From the IMG/VR virus record IMGVR_UViG_3300037674_000773, positions 1 through 20,185 of that record: a stretch of 20,185 bases of DNA. One strand, 5' to 3'. Below, piece after piece: positions 1 through 6,238 of the stretch. The notes beneath the pieces were generated by a model that ran no database searches, was not told the DNA's origin, and saw only the letters and a list, made by a program, of their open reading frames with translations. The stretch is from a virus. The stretch's first letter is position 1. Each line of letters begins with the position of its first letter. A program made the position numbers and the translations under genes.

Positions 1-47
1 CTAACGAGGATCTATTAAAATTAGCGGCAAATGTACTAAAAAAATAA
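1..47 (+). CDS. 3' end of an upstream gene (partial)
   Basis: The frame beginning at base 3 reads NEDLLKLAANVLKK and stops at TAA 45-47. The other two forward frames stop within the first 18 bases. The peptide looks like the amphipathic C-terminal helix of a protein that starts left of the window. It lies 29 bases before the next gene on the same strand, which fits the tight packing seen throughout. Too little remains to assign a function. Confidence 0.45.
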   Translation, partial: NEDLLKLAANVLKK

Positions 48-76
48 AATATATGTATATAGTATAAGGAGTAATT

Positions 77-304
77 ATGTTACCACAATGGGAAGATGGA
101 AAGAAAGAAAAAGACATTTTTGAAGAAGAGCTAGAATTGGCTTACAAACAACTAGGACAATTATCGCTTCAGAAGAAACAAATTGAAGAGCAAGAAGAAG
201 AAATAGACTTTAAGATTAGAGCTATTTTATCTACTGCACCTTTAAGAGATTTTGAAAAAAGGGAGAAAGCGAAAGATGAAGAGCCTAGAGAAAGTTCGTC
301 TTAG
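77..304 (+). CDS. Small charged coiled-coil protein, function unknown
   Basis: This 75-residue protein is dominated by Glu, Lys and Gln. Residues 10-50 read as one continuous amphipathic helix with heptad-like spacing of Leu and Ile, and the C-terminal 20 residues are polar and probably disordered. There is no signal peptide or membrane segment. The start is supported by AAGGAG about 6 bases upstream. Its 3' end overlaps the next gene by 29 bases if that gene starts at 276, which suggests translational coupling. Small helical proteins of this kind are common upstream of phage terminases. A small terminase subunit is conceivable, but no DNA-binding motif is visible and I do not assign it. Confidence 0.7.
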   Translation: MLPQWEDGKKEKDIFEEELELAYKQLGQLSLQKKQIEEQEEEIDFKIRAILSTAPLRDFEKREKAKDEEPRESSS

Positions 305-731
305 AACAGCGAATGATGAGGATCTGCCTTTCATCTTTAACAGTTGGTTAAAGTCTTATAGGAATTCTCATTTTGCTGAAAAGATAACTAATACTATTTA
401 CTTTAGTGATCACCACAAAGTAGTAGAAAATATTCTAAAAGATAGTGTAACTATGATTGCTTGTAATGCAGACGATCCCACACAGATGTATGGGTATGCA
501 GTAGGTAGTCAGACCGACGGTATATTCGTACTGCATTTTATATATGTTAAGCATACTTTCAGAAGTATGGGCATAGGCAAGTTGCTACTAGAGTCTTATG
601 GGTTTGATGCGGAAAACGCTTCAGTGTATACTCACCATACAAGAGTTGCAGAAAAATTAGCAGCTAAATATAATTTTGTATATCATCCATATTTGATGTT
701 TGTAGGAGAAAGTAATGGCAGTAAAAAATAA
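276..731 (+). CDS. GNAT-family acetyltransferase
   Basis: A 151-residue protein with the GNAT fold pattern. An N-terminal strand-helix (VRLRTANDEDLPFIFNSW) leads to core strand VLHFIYV at 85-91, then the acetyl-CoA pyrophosphate loop FRSMGIGKLLL at 95-105, which matches the family R/Q-x-x-G-x-G/A consensus. A final strand segment YHPYLMFVG lies near 136-144. I chose ATG 276 because GGGAG lies about 10 bases upstream. An in-frame TTG at 252 would add eight Lys/Arg-rich residues and lacks a good ribosome site. The substrate could be a host or virion protein amine or a small molecule; nothing in the sequence decides. It overlaps both neighbours, so it belongs to the same transcription unit as the ClpP gene downstream. 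Confidence 0.75.
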   Translation: MKSLEKVRLRTANDEDLPFIFNSWLKSYRNSHFAEKITNTIYFSDHHKVVENILKDSVTMIACNADDPTQMYGYAVGSQTDGIFVLHFIYVKHTFRSMGIGKLLLESYGFDAENASVYTHHTRVAEKLAAKYNFVYHPYLMFVGESNGSKK

Positions 732-1281
732 GGATATGGAATTAGAAAAACTACGTCTTGGTTATCACTTTGAAGAAGGCGTTAATTTTAGAGACAGGGT
801 GATACAAATTGATGACGAGATTACGGAATCTAGTTTTGCTTTATTTGATGCTGCACTTTCTGAAATGGAAAGGGATAGTAAGCGTACCGTCACTATTAGA
901 ATAAACAGTCCTGGTGGATCAGTTTACGATGCCCTTGCAATTATAGGCAGGGCTAACTCCTCCTCATGTCACATAGTCACAGAAGGGTACGGTCACGTAA
1001 TGAGTGCTGCTACCTTGCTACTAGCTTCAGGTAAGAAAAGAAGAATATCCAAATACTGTATTTTCATGGCTCATCAAATGACTTATCATGTTATGGGTTC
1101 TCATGGAGATACAAAAGAAGAAGTAGAGCAAATTGAGAAACAAGAAAGATTATGGTGTGACTGGATGGCAGAGGTAAGTAATAAAGACGCCGAGTTTTGG
1201 TATGACAAAACATACAAAAAGAATATGTACTTGACAGCATCACAATGTTTAGAGTATGATATCGTAGATGAAATTTTTTAA
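715..1281 (+). CDS. ClpP-like serine protease (family S14)
   Basis: This 188-residue protein is a near full-length ClpP core. It has the oxyanion-loop motif INSPGGSV at 63-70, the nucleophile region GHVMSAATLLLASG with Ser97 where the E. coli ClpP serine falls, MAHQ with His120, and a candidate Asp164 in FWYDKTY before the terminal LTASQCLEYDIVDEI strand. The Ser-His-Asp triad therefore looks intact, though the Asp spacing is two residues longer than in E. coli ClpP. In phages this family supplies head-maturation proteases, but it could also act on host proteins. No propeptide, scaffold fusion or ClpX-docking feature is recognisable. AGGAG sits 6 bases before ATG 715, and the gene overlaps the upstream GNAT gene by 17 bases. 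A second ClpP-like gene follows after fabF. Confidence 0.85.
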   Translation: MAVKNKDMELEKLRLGYHFEEGVNFRDRVIQIDDEITESSFALFDAALSEMERDSKRTVTIRINSPGGSVYDALAIIGRANSSSCHIVTEGYGHVMSAATLLLASGKKRRISKYCIFMAHQMTYHVMGSHGDTKEEVEQIEKQERLWCDWMAEVSNKDAEFWYDKTYKKNMYLTASQCLEYDIVDEIF

Positions 1282-1291
1282 GTGAGGCAAA

Positions 1292-2542
1292 ATGAATCGA
1301 CGAAGAGTAGTAGTAACTGGAATGGAAGCTGTAACAGGCTTAGGAAATTCTCTAGAAGAAACTTGGTATAAACTAGTTGACGGACAGTCTGGAGTAAGGG
1401 ATTTATCAGAGTATCTCTATGACTGGTGTAGAAGTAGAATTGGGTGTAAGCCTAAAGATTGGAAAATAACTGAAGGATTGATTTCTACAAAAGAAGAAGA
1501 AAACTCAGACATTATAGCACTCTACACATTAGACGCAGCTATTAGAGCCTGGAGGAAGAATGAATGGGAAGTTAATAAACTTTTTAACTATGACCCTGAT
1601 AGGATCGGGATTATTCTTGGTAACGGCGCTGGTGGTATGGAATCTGCTCGTAAGATTCATGACAGAATGGGTGCGAAACTTGGTGCGAAAATCGGTCCCT
1701 ACTTACTAGTAGGATACTTAGGTAATTGCATAGCTGGAAAAGTGTCTATTGCTCTTGGGGCTAAAGGAATTAATTACACACTTCAATCGGCATGTGCTTC
1801 TGGAACTCATGCTATTCAAATGGCGTTCAACGAAATAGCCTATGGCAAACATGATGTTATGATTACAGGTGGATGCGAAAGCACTATTTATGATGAGTGT
1901 TTAGATCCTTTTTATAACGGAAAAGCCATAACAAATAATAATGATCCTGATACTCAGCCTAGACCATTTGATCAGAAAAGATCTGGATTTGTAGCTGGAG
2001 AAGGTTCTGCTATTTTAATCTTAGAAGAGTACGAAGCTGCTAAAGCAAGAGGTGCTACTATTTATGCAGAGATTGTAGGTCATGGAGCTACTTCAGACGC
2101 ATACCATATTATGATACCTGACAAATCTGGAAACGGTATTGCAAGATGTATGGAGCTAGCTTTAAAAGATGCAAACTTGACAGGCAACGAAATTGGGTAT
2201 ATAAATGCCCATGGAACAGCTACAAAACGTGGCGATCTAGCAGAGGCATTAGCCATTAATCATGTGTTTAATAATTTTCATGTAAAAAACAAAGACGTCG
2301 CAGTGTCGTCTACAAAAAGTTCTATAGGACATATGTTAGGAGCTGCTGGTGGGATAGAAGCTATTTTTAGTATACTAGCACTTACTAGAGGTGTACTACC
2401 CCCTACATTAAACTGCGATGATCCTGAGTTTGATTTAAATCTTATAAGATATAAAGGCAAAAAAGCAGATATAGAATATTCCATGAGTAATTCGGCTGGA
2501 TTCGGTGGGACTAATGGGGTACTAATCTTTAAAAAAGTATGA
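1292..2542 (+). CDS. fabF: Beta-ketoacyl-ACP synthase II (FabF/KAS II type)
   Basis: The 416-residue protein has the full length of bacterial FabF and a complete thiolase-fold condensing enzyme. The nucleophile Cys168 lies in LQSACASGTHAI, His307 in INAHGTATKRGD, Lys342 and His347 in TKSSIGHMLGAAGG, and the gating motif GFGGTN is at 403-408. The PRPFDQKRSGFVAGEGSA and ARGATIYAEIVGHGATSDAYH stretches are also typical of FabF. The family condenses malonyl-ACP with acyl-ACP to elongate fatty acids, and FabF is linked to unsaturated chain elongation and membrane fluidity. No acyl carrier protein gene is visible, so it would depend on host ACP. GTGAGG precedes the start, 10 bases after the clpP-like stop. 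FabF is unusual in a phage and no inactivating change is visible. The lipid role is inferred from the family. Confidence 0.9.
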   Translation: MNRRRVVVTGMEAVTGLGNSLEETWYKLVDGQSGVRDLSEYLYDWCRSRIGCKPKDWKITEGLISTKEEENSDIIALYTLDAAIRAWRKNEWEVNKLFNYDPDRIGIILGNGAGGMESARKIHDRMGAKLGAKIGPYLLVGYLGNCIAGKVSIALGAKGINYTLQSACASGTHAIQMAFNEIAYGKHDVMITGGCESTIYDECLDPFYNGKAITNNNDPDTQPRPFDQKRSGFVAGEGSAILILEEYEAAKARGATIYAEIVGHGATSDAYHIMIPDKSGNGIARCMELALKDANLTGNEIGYINAHGTATKRGDLAEALAINHVFNNFHVKNKDVAVSSTKSSIGHMLGAAGGIEAIFSILALTRGVLPPTLNCDDPEFDLNLIRYKGKKADIEYSMSNSAGFGGTNGVLIFKKV

Positions 2543-2549
2543 GGGTATT

Positions 2550-3257
2550 ATGCAAGGAAAGTTGAAGTTTTTATTAAACATTTTTATTGTCTGTCTTATG
2601 TGGTACATTCCATTTAAGCTTGTAAAATCTGTTAAAAAGCAGAACTACTTAGATCATAGGTTTGATGCTTTTATCGGTTCCGTAGACTACTATACTGCTG
2701 AAGAAGTAATCTCTGACCTGAAAAAAGCCGCTATAGAAAATAGAGTAAAAAAAGAAATTACTATAGGGATTAATAGTCCTGGTGGATCTGTTCATGCAGG
2801 GTTAGAAATTCTGTCTGAAATGAAACATCTACAGTCTAAAGGATATAAACTTAAATGTTATGTAGGTAATGCGTATTCTATGGGTTTTGTTTTATTAGCA
2901 TATTGTGATGAAAGGATAGGAAAATATGCTTCTACTTTTATGCACCACCTAACTCAAATAGGATATGGTAGACCAAAAAGAACAAAGCACAACAAAAAGA
3001 CTTTTAAAGCTTTAGACTTTTTTGATGGCTTATTAATTAAAGACATAGAAAAAAGATTAAAATTAAAAGATAAAGAACTATTTAAAATTATAAAAGATGA
3101 TAAATGGTGGAGTGCTAAAGACGCTCTTAAAGCTAACATAATTGATAAGATAGAGAGCTTTACTTTTTATAAAAAGAAATATAGAATATTAATAAGTTTC
3201 CTGGAGAGAAGCAATGGCAAAAAAATCGGCAGAAGCCCCCAAGAAGTTGGCATGTAA
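2550..3257 (+). CDS. Membrane-anchored ClpP-like serine protease
   Basis: A 235-residue protein that opens with an uncleaved-looking hydrophobic segment, roughly residues 5-25 (LKFLLNIFIVCLMWYIPFKL), followed by lysines, as in a signal anchor. The ClpP fold follows: INSPGGSV at 74-81, the nucleophile loop NAYSMGFVLLA with Ser110, and TFMHHL with His132. The C-terminal WWSAKDALKANIIDKIE resembles the terminal ClpP strand. The catalytic Asp is not at the expected spacing; Asp183 or Asp184 is the nearest candidate. A basic tail follows. The serine side is conserved and the acid uncertain, so activity is likely but not assured. It may act at the membrane or associate with the soluble paralogue. 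Its last 44 bases overlap the next gene. Confidence 0.75.
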   Translation: MQGKLKFLLNIFIVCLMWYIPFKLVKSVKKQNYLDHRFDAFIGSVDYYTAEEVISDLKKAAIENRVKKEITIGINSPGGSVHAGLEILSEMKHLQSKGYKLKCYVGNAYSMGFVLLAYCDERIGKYASTFMHHLTQIGYGRPKRTKHNKKTFKALDFFDGLLIKDIEKRLKLKDKELFKIIKDDKWWSAKDALKANIIDKIESFTFYKKKYRILISFLERSNGKKIGRSPQEVGM

Positions 3258-3516
3258 AAATTGTGATAGTGATTATAAGATAGATGCAGTTCACTTTCAA
3301 AACGCTGTACAGTTTGAAAGAACTAATGAGTTATTCCTTTCTACTAGAGATATTAATGGTAAAAAAGGAAAAGAAATTAAGATTAATCACGAGCTGAAAC
3401 TTTTAGAAGTAAAATCAGCAAGTGATCATATATTAATTCCTTTACAATCTGTAAGAGCCATTTATTTACTTTCACCAATTAAACAAAGGCAGATAGATGA
3501 AGCTAACAACAGATAG
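3214..3516 (+). CDS. Small protein of unknown function with one CxxC
   Basis: This 100-residue protein is not recognised. A basic N-terminus leads to ACKNCDSD near residues 13-20, a single CxxC that is not enough for a zinc site unless it dimerises. The second half alternates hydrophobic residues as in a small beta structure (EIKINHELKLLEV, then HILIPLQSVRAIYLL). GGAGAG lies about 6 bases before ATG 3214, inside the upstream protease gene, so the 44-base overlap appears genuine. It overlaps the next small gene by 20 bases. Small beta-rich unknown proteins of this kind often sit ahead of phage terminase genes. Confidence 0.6.
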   Translation: MAKKSAEAPKKLACKNCDSDYKIDAVHFQNAVQFERTNELFLSTRDINGKKGKEIKINHELKLLEVKSASDHILIPLQSVRAIYLLSPIKQRQIDEANNR

Positions 3517-3718
3517 ACATAAGATTTTAGATACCTTAGAATATTTTCTAGAAAGATACCTAAAAGCTGCTGAAGGTCATAGCGAAGCAAGCGGCTTAGA
3601 AGGTGTTGTTATAGTACAATTTATAGAGCAATTAAAGTGGATTCGTCAAGATCATAAGAGATTGTCTGATCTAAACAAACCAAGAGTGATAGGAGCCGAA
3701 GATGGGCAAGAAGAATAA
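3497..3718 (+). CDS. Small helical protein of unknown function
   Basis: A 73-residue protein predicted as two helices (about residues 4-27 and 36-60) with a polar acidic tail. There is no recognisable motif, signal peptide or membrane segment. The gene overlaps the preceding gene by 20 bases and the following oxygenase gene by 17, so its position suggests translational coupling. An AGG-containing stretch about 8 bases upstream is only a weak ribosome site. Its place two genes before the large terminase would allow a terminase accessory role, but there is no helix-turn-helix and I do not assign one. Confidence 0.55.
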   Translation: MKLTTDRHKILDTLEYFLERYLKAAEGHSEASGLEGVVIVQFIEQLKWIRQDHKRLSDLNKPRVIGAEDGQEE

Positions 3719-4535
3719 AGGTAAAAAAGTACCTGGTATTAGTGTTTTTAATGATCCCAAGAAATTTACTGAAGAGGCTAAGTTTCACTTACTTCAACCA
3801 TTTGGTCCAGCCGTTGGTATGGTAAAAATGCCCAAAGCTATAACTCAGAAGTTATTGGAGTTGACTGATAAGATACTGTCAGATAAAGATAGAGTAGATT
3901 GGGGTAAAAACCTAGTAGGTCAGATTAACGAAGAGCCTTGGGTGTCTAATGAAGCTTTAGAAGAAGCTGGGCTTATGGAACCTTTAAGAACCTGTGTGTA
4001 TCAATACGTTACAGCGTCATTACAGAGGCAGGGTATAATGGACGATCTAGAGCAAGTTGGTGTACATCTAGATCATATGTGGGCAGTTAGTCAGTACGAA
4101 AATGAGTATAACCCTGTTCACTTCCATACCTACTGCGACGTTTCCTGTGTTATGTATTTAAAAATACCTGATTTTAAAAATAGAATGAAAGAGGGCGAAC
4201 TTCCAGCTTATAAAACTAATAAAGATGGTTTTATTGAACTTATTTATAAAGCAGCGGATACTAACGGACAAGAAAGAGGTACTATGTTAGTAACTCCAGA
4301 GGAGGGTATGCTATTATTATTTCCTTCTAATTTGCTACACACAGTCTATCCTTTTAAAGGTGATGAGGAGAGAAGGTCTGTAGCTTTTAATTGTCATTGG
4401 TCTGCAATCAAGAAAAACGGCGCAGCCTTTGATAAATCTGTTCGATTCCCTTCTGATCAAAAGAATGAAAAATATTTAGAAACATTAGATAAAAAGAACG
4501 AGGTTTCTCGTTATGCAGTCGAAGATAACAAGTAA
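3702..4535 (+). CDS. 2-oxoglutarate/Fe(II)-dependent oxygenase-like protein
   Basis: The 277-residue protein has the jelly-roll signature of putative phage 2OG-Fe(II) oxygenases (the 2OG-FeII_Oxy_5-like group). NPVHFHTYCDVSCVMYLKIP at 137-156 supplies the proximal iron ligands His140 and His142 in the H-x-H form used by this group. GMLLLFPSNLLHTVYPF at 202-218 supplies the distal His213, and Arg224 or Arg225 in ERRSVAFN is placed to bind the 2OG carboxylate. The family hydroxylates protein, nucleic-acid or small-molecule substrates; the substrate here is unknown. The basic N-terminus (MGKKNKGKK) may contact nucleic acid. It directly precedes and overlaps terL by 23 bases. Family membership is well supported, but specific function is not. 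Confidence 0.75.
   Translation: MGKKNKGKKVPGISVFNDPKKFTEEAKFHLLQPFGPAVGMVKMPKAITQKLLELTDKILSDKDRVDWGKNLVGQINEEPWVSNEALEEAGLMEPLRTCVYQYVTASLQRQGIMDDLEQVGVHLDHMWAVSQYENEYNPVHFHTYCDVSCVMYLKIPDFKNRMKEGELPAYKTNKDGFIELIYKAADTNGQERGTMLVTPEEGMLLLFPSNLLHTVYPFKGDEERRSVAFNCHWSAIKKNGAAFDKSVRFPSDQKNEKYLETLDKKNEVSRYAVEDNK
4497..4512 (+). promoter_or_regulatory. Hairpin covering the terL ribosome binding site
   Basis: AACGAG (4497-4502) and CTCGTT (4507-4512) form a perfect 6-bp inverted repeat around a GTTT loop, ending directly before the terL ATG at 4513. The only Shine-Dalgarno-like sequence for terL, GAGG at 4500-4503, lies in the left arm and the loop edge. The hairpin sits inside the end of the oxygenase gene, so ribosomes finishing that gene would melt it and could couple terL translation to it. 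The stem is short, so this is tentative. Confidence 0.35.
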
Positions 4536-5994
4536 AGATGCGCTTTTAGCCGAGATACAAAAACGTAAGGTTAAAGCGGATAGACCTAAATTTGTTTTTA
4601 CAGATTTTTGTTTTGACAAACAAGTCGGATTCTTTCGTGGTAAAGGAACAAGATTTAGAAATGCAGTGTGCTCTCGGAGAGCTGGAAAAACTGTAGGCAT
4701 TGTAGCTGATATGTTAGATACCTGCCAAAAAGAATCGGAGATAAATTTATTATATATTACAATCACACAACAACAAGCAAGAGCCATTATTTGGTCTGAT
4801 TTGTTACGATTAATAGAAGATTATAGTGTAGAGTGTAAAGTAGATAATACAAGATTAACAGTGTCTTTTCCCAATAAATCAAGAATATATATTGCAGGGG
4901 CAAAAGATAGAACTGAGATAGAAAAATTTAGAGGCTGGAAGCTAAGAAAATGCTACATTGATGAGTGTCAATCATTTAGAACTTATATAAAGGAACTAAT
5001 AAATGATATCATTATTCCAGCTCTTAGGGATAAACGTGGAGAGCTATACCTTACTGGCACTCCAGGTCCAGTTAAGGCAGGAGTTTTCTACGAATACTCT
5101 CAGTCAAAAAACTGGAGATCCCACCACTGGACCGCTTTTGACAATCCTTATATGCACGATCCTCCTAAGCTGGATTTGGAAGAAGTACTCCGAGAAGAGA
5201 GAGTCATACGAGGGATTGACGAAAGTGATCCATCGTACATTAGAGAAACTTTTGGAAAATGGATCGAGGACAGTGATGCGCTGGTTTATAAGTTTAACCG
5301 CACTAGGAATATCTATACTACTCTACCTACTGATGGTGAGTGGTCTTACATTGTTGGGGTTGATATAGGCTATAATGATTCAGATGCTATTGCAGTTATA
5401 GGATTTAATAGTCATCACAAAAAAGTATACCTAGTAGATGAGCATGTTAAAAATAAACAGAATATAAGTCAATTGGTAGAAGTAATACAGTATTATAAAG
5501 ATCAATATAATCCTATACGCATGGTTATGGATGCAGGAGCTTTGGGAAAAAAGATACAGGAAGAGCTAAGATTCAGACATGGACTTCACCTAGAAGCAGC
5601 AGAAAAAACTAGAAAGGTAGAGTTCATTGAATTATTAAACGATGATCTGAGAACAGAAAGATTTAAAGCTTTTGAAAACTCACTGTTCCAAGAAGATTGT
5701 ATGCTTGTACAATGGGACAAAGATTCTAAGATTAGAAACCCAGAAAAGCCTAAAATTTCTGACACATATCACTCAGACATTTGTGATGCTGTGCTTTATG
5801 CTTGGAGAGAGTGTAAACATTATTTATCGGAAAAACCTGTTAAGGCTCCGGTTGAGGGTACGAATGACTATATGAAAGAGTTAGAAAACAGAGAGGCAGA
5901 GGATATGCAGCGTAAAAAAGAAGATCCTTATGCATTTGAGCTAGAAAAGCAGTTTGAAGAAGATATGGACGAATTCGAAAATATAATATATTAA
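4513..5994 (+). CDS. terL: Terminase large subunit
   Basis: This 493-residue protein is the DNA-packaging motor and nuclease. The ATPase domain has Walker A CSRRAGKT at 53-60, Walker B KCYIDE with Asp150-Glu151, and the coupling motif LTGTPG at 180-185. The RNase H-like nuclease domain shows GVDIGYNDSD with Asp284, MVMDAGALG with Asp340, and YHSDICDAVLYAW with Asp422 and Asp425, so all acidic metal ligands are present. The last 50 residues are acidic and charged and may contact the portal. No other methionine fits as a start before the ATPase domain. The gene overlaps the oxygenase gene and lies directly upstream of the portal region. No adjacent small terminase is recognisable. Confidence 0.95.
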   Translation: MQSKITSKDALLAEIQKRKVKADRPKFVFTDFCFDKQVGFFRGKGTRFRNAVCSRRAGKTVGIVADMLDTCQKESEINLLYITITQQQARAIIWSDLLRLIEDYSVECKVDNTRLTVSFPNKSRIYIAGAKDRTEIEKFRGWKLRKCYIDECQSFRTYIKELINDIIIPALRDKRGELYLTGTPGPVKAGVFYEYSQSKNWRSHHWTAFDNPYMHDPPKLDLEEVLREERVIRGIDESDPSYIRETFGKWIEDSDALVYKFNRTRNIYTTLPTDGEWSYIVGVDIGYNDSDAIAVIGFNSHHKKVYLVDEHVKNKQNISQLVEVIQYYKDQYNPIRMVMDAGALGKKIQEELRFRHGLHLEAAEKTRKVEFIELLNDDLRTERFKAFENSLFQEDCMLVQWDKDSKIRNPEKPKISDTYHSDICDAVLYAWRECKHYLSEKPVKAPVEGTNDYMKELENREAEDMQRKKEDPYAFELEKQFEEDMDEFENIIY

Positions 5995-6007
5995 TAAGGT
6001 GTAGGGT

Positions 6008-6235
6008 ATGCTTAACAATATTGAAGATATTAAACTATTTATAGAATGGTGTAAAGAGCACAAAATTAAGTCGTTTAAATTCAAAGACTTACAATTTGAG
6101 CTTTCCGAAATAGGATTTATAGATCCTGAAGATTATACAGATAAATTACAATCCGATTTGGCACAAACTAATTTTGAGGCTGATCAAAGTAAAAAAGAAG
6201 ATGATGATTTACTTTTTTGGTCCTCGCAAGGATAA
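6008..6235 (+). CDS. Small acidic protein between terminase and portal
   Basis: A 75-residue protein. The first half (IKLFIEWCKEHKIKSFKFKDLQFELSE is one segment, about residues 8-34) reads as a helix followed by a beta hairpin, and the C-terminal part is strongly acidic and polar. Small proteins with this opening pattern are frequently seen between terL and portal genes in phages, with no known function. AAGGTG and AGGG precede the start. It ends 3 bases before the portal start, so it is co-transcribed with packaging and head genes. Confidence 0.6.
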   Translation: MLNNIEDIKLFIEWCKEHKIKSFKFKDLQFELSEIGFIDPEDYTDKLQSDLAQTNFEADQSKKEDDDLLFWSSQG

Positions 6236-6238
6236 TAT

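Noticed and set aside
252-275. TTG start extending the GNAT protein by eight residues
   Set aside because: The ATG at 276 has GGGAG in place, whereas the TTG has no good ribosome site and adds only a Lys/Arg stretch.
77-304. Candidate small terminase subunit
   Set aside because: It has suitable size and charge but no helix-turn-helix and is not adjacent to terL. The 3497-3718 gene was rejected for the same lack of motif.
4485-4787. Reverse-strand frame across the oxygenase-terL junction
   Set aside because: All supported genes are on the + strand. This is antisense to the Walker A region and has no recognisable protein features.
5003-5368. 121-residue forward frame inside terL
   Set aside because: It lies over the conserved ATPase-nuclease region of terL and has no start signal of its own.
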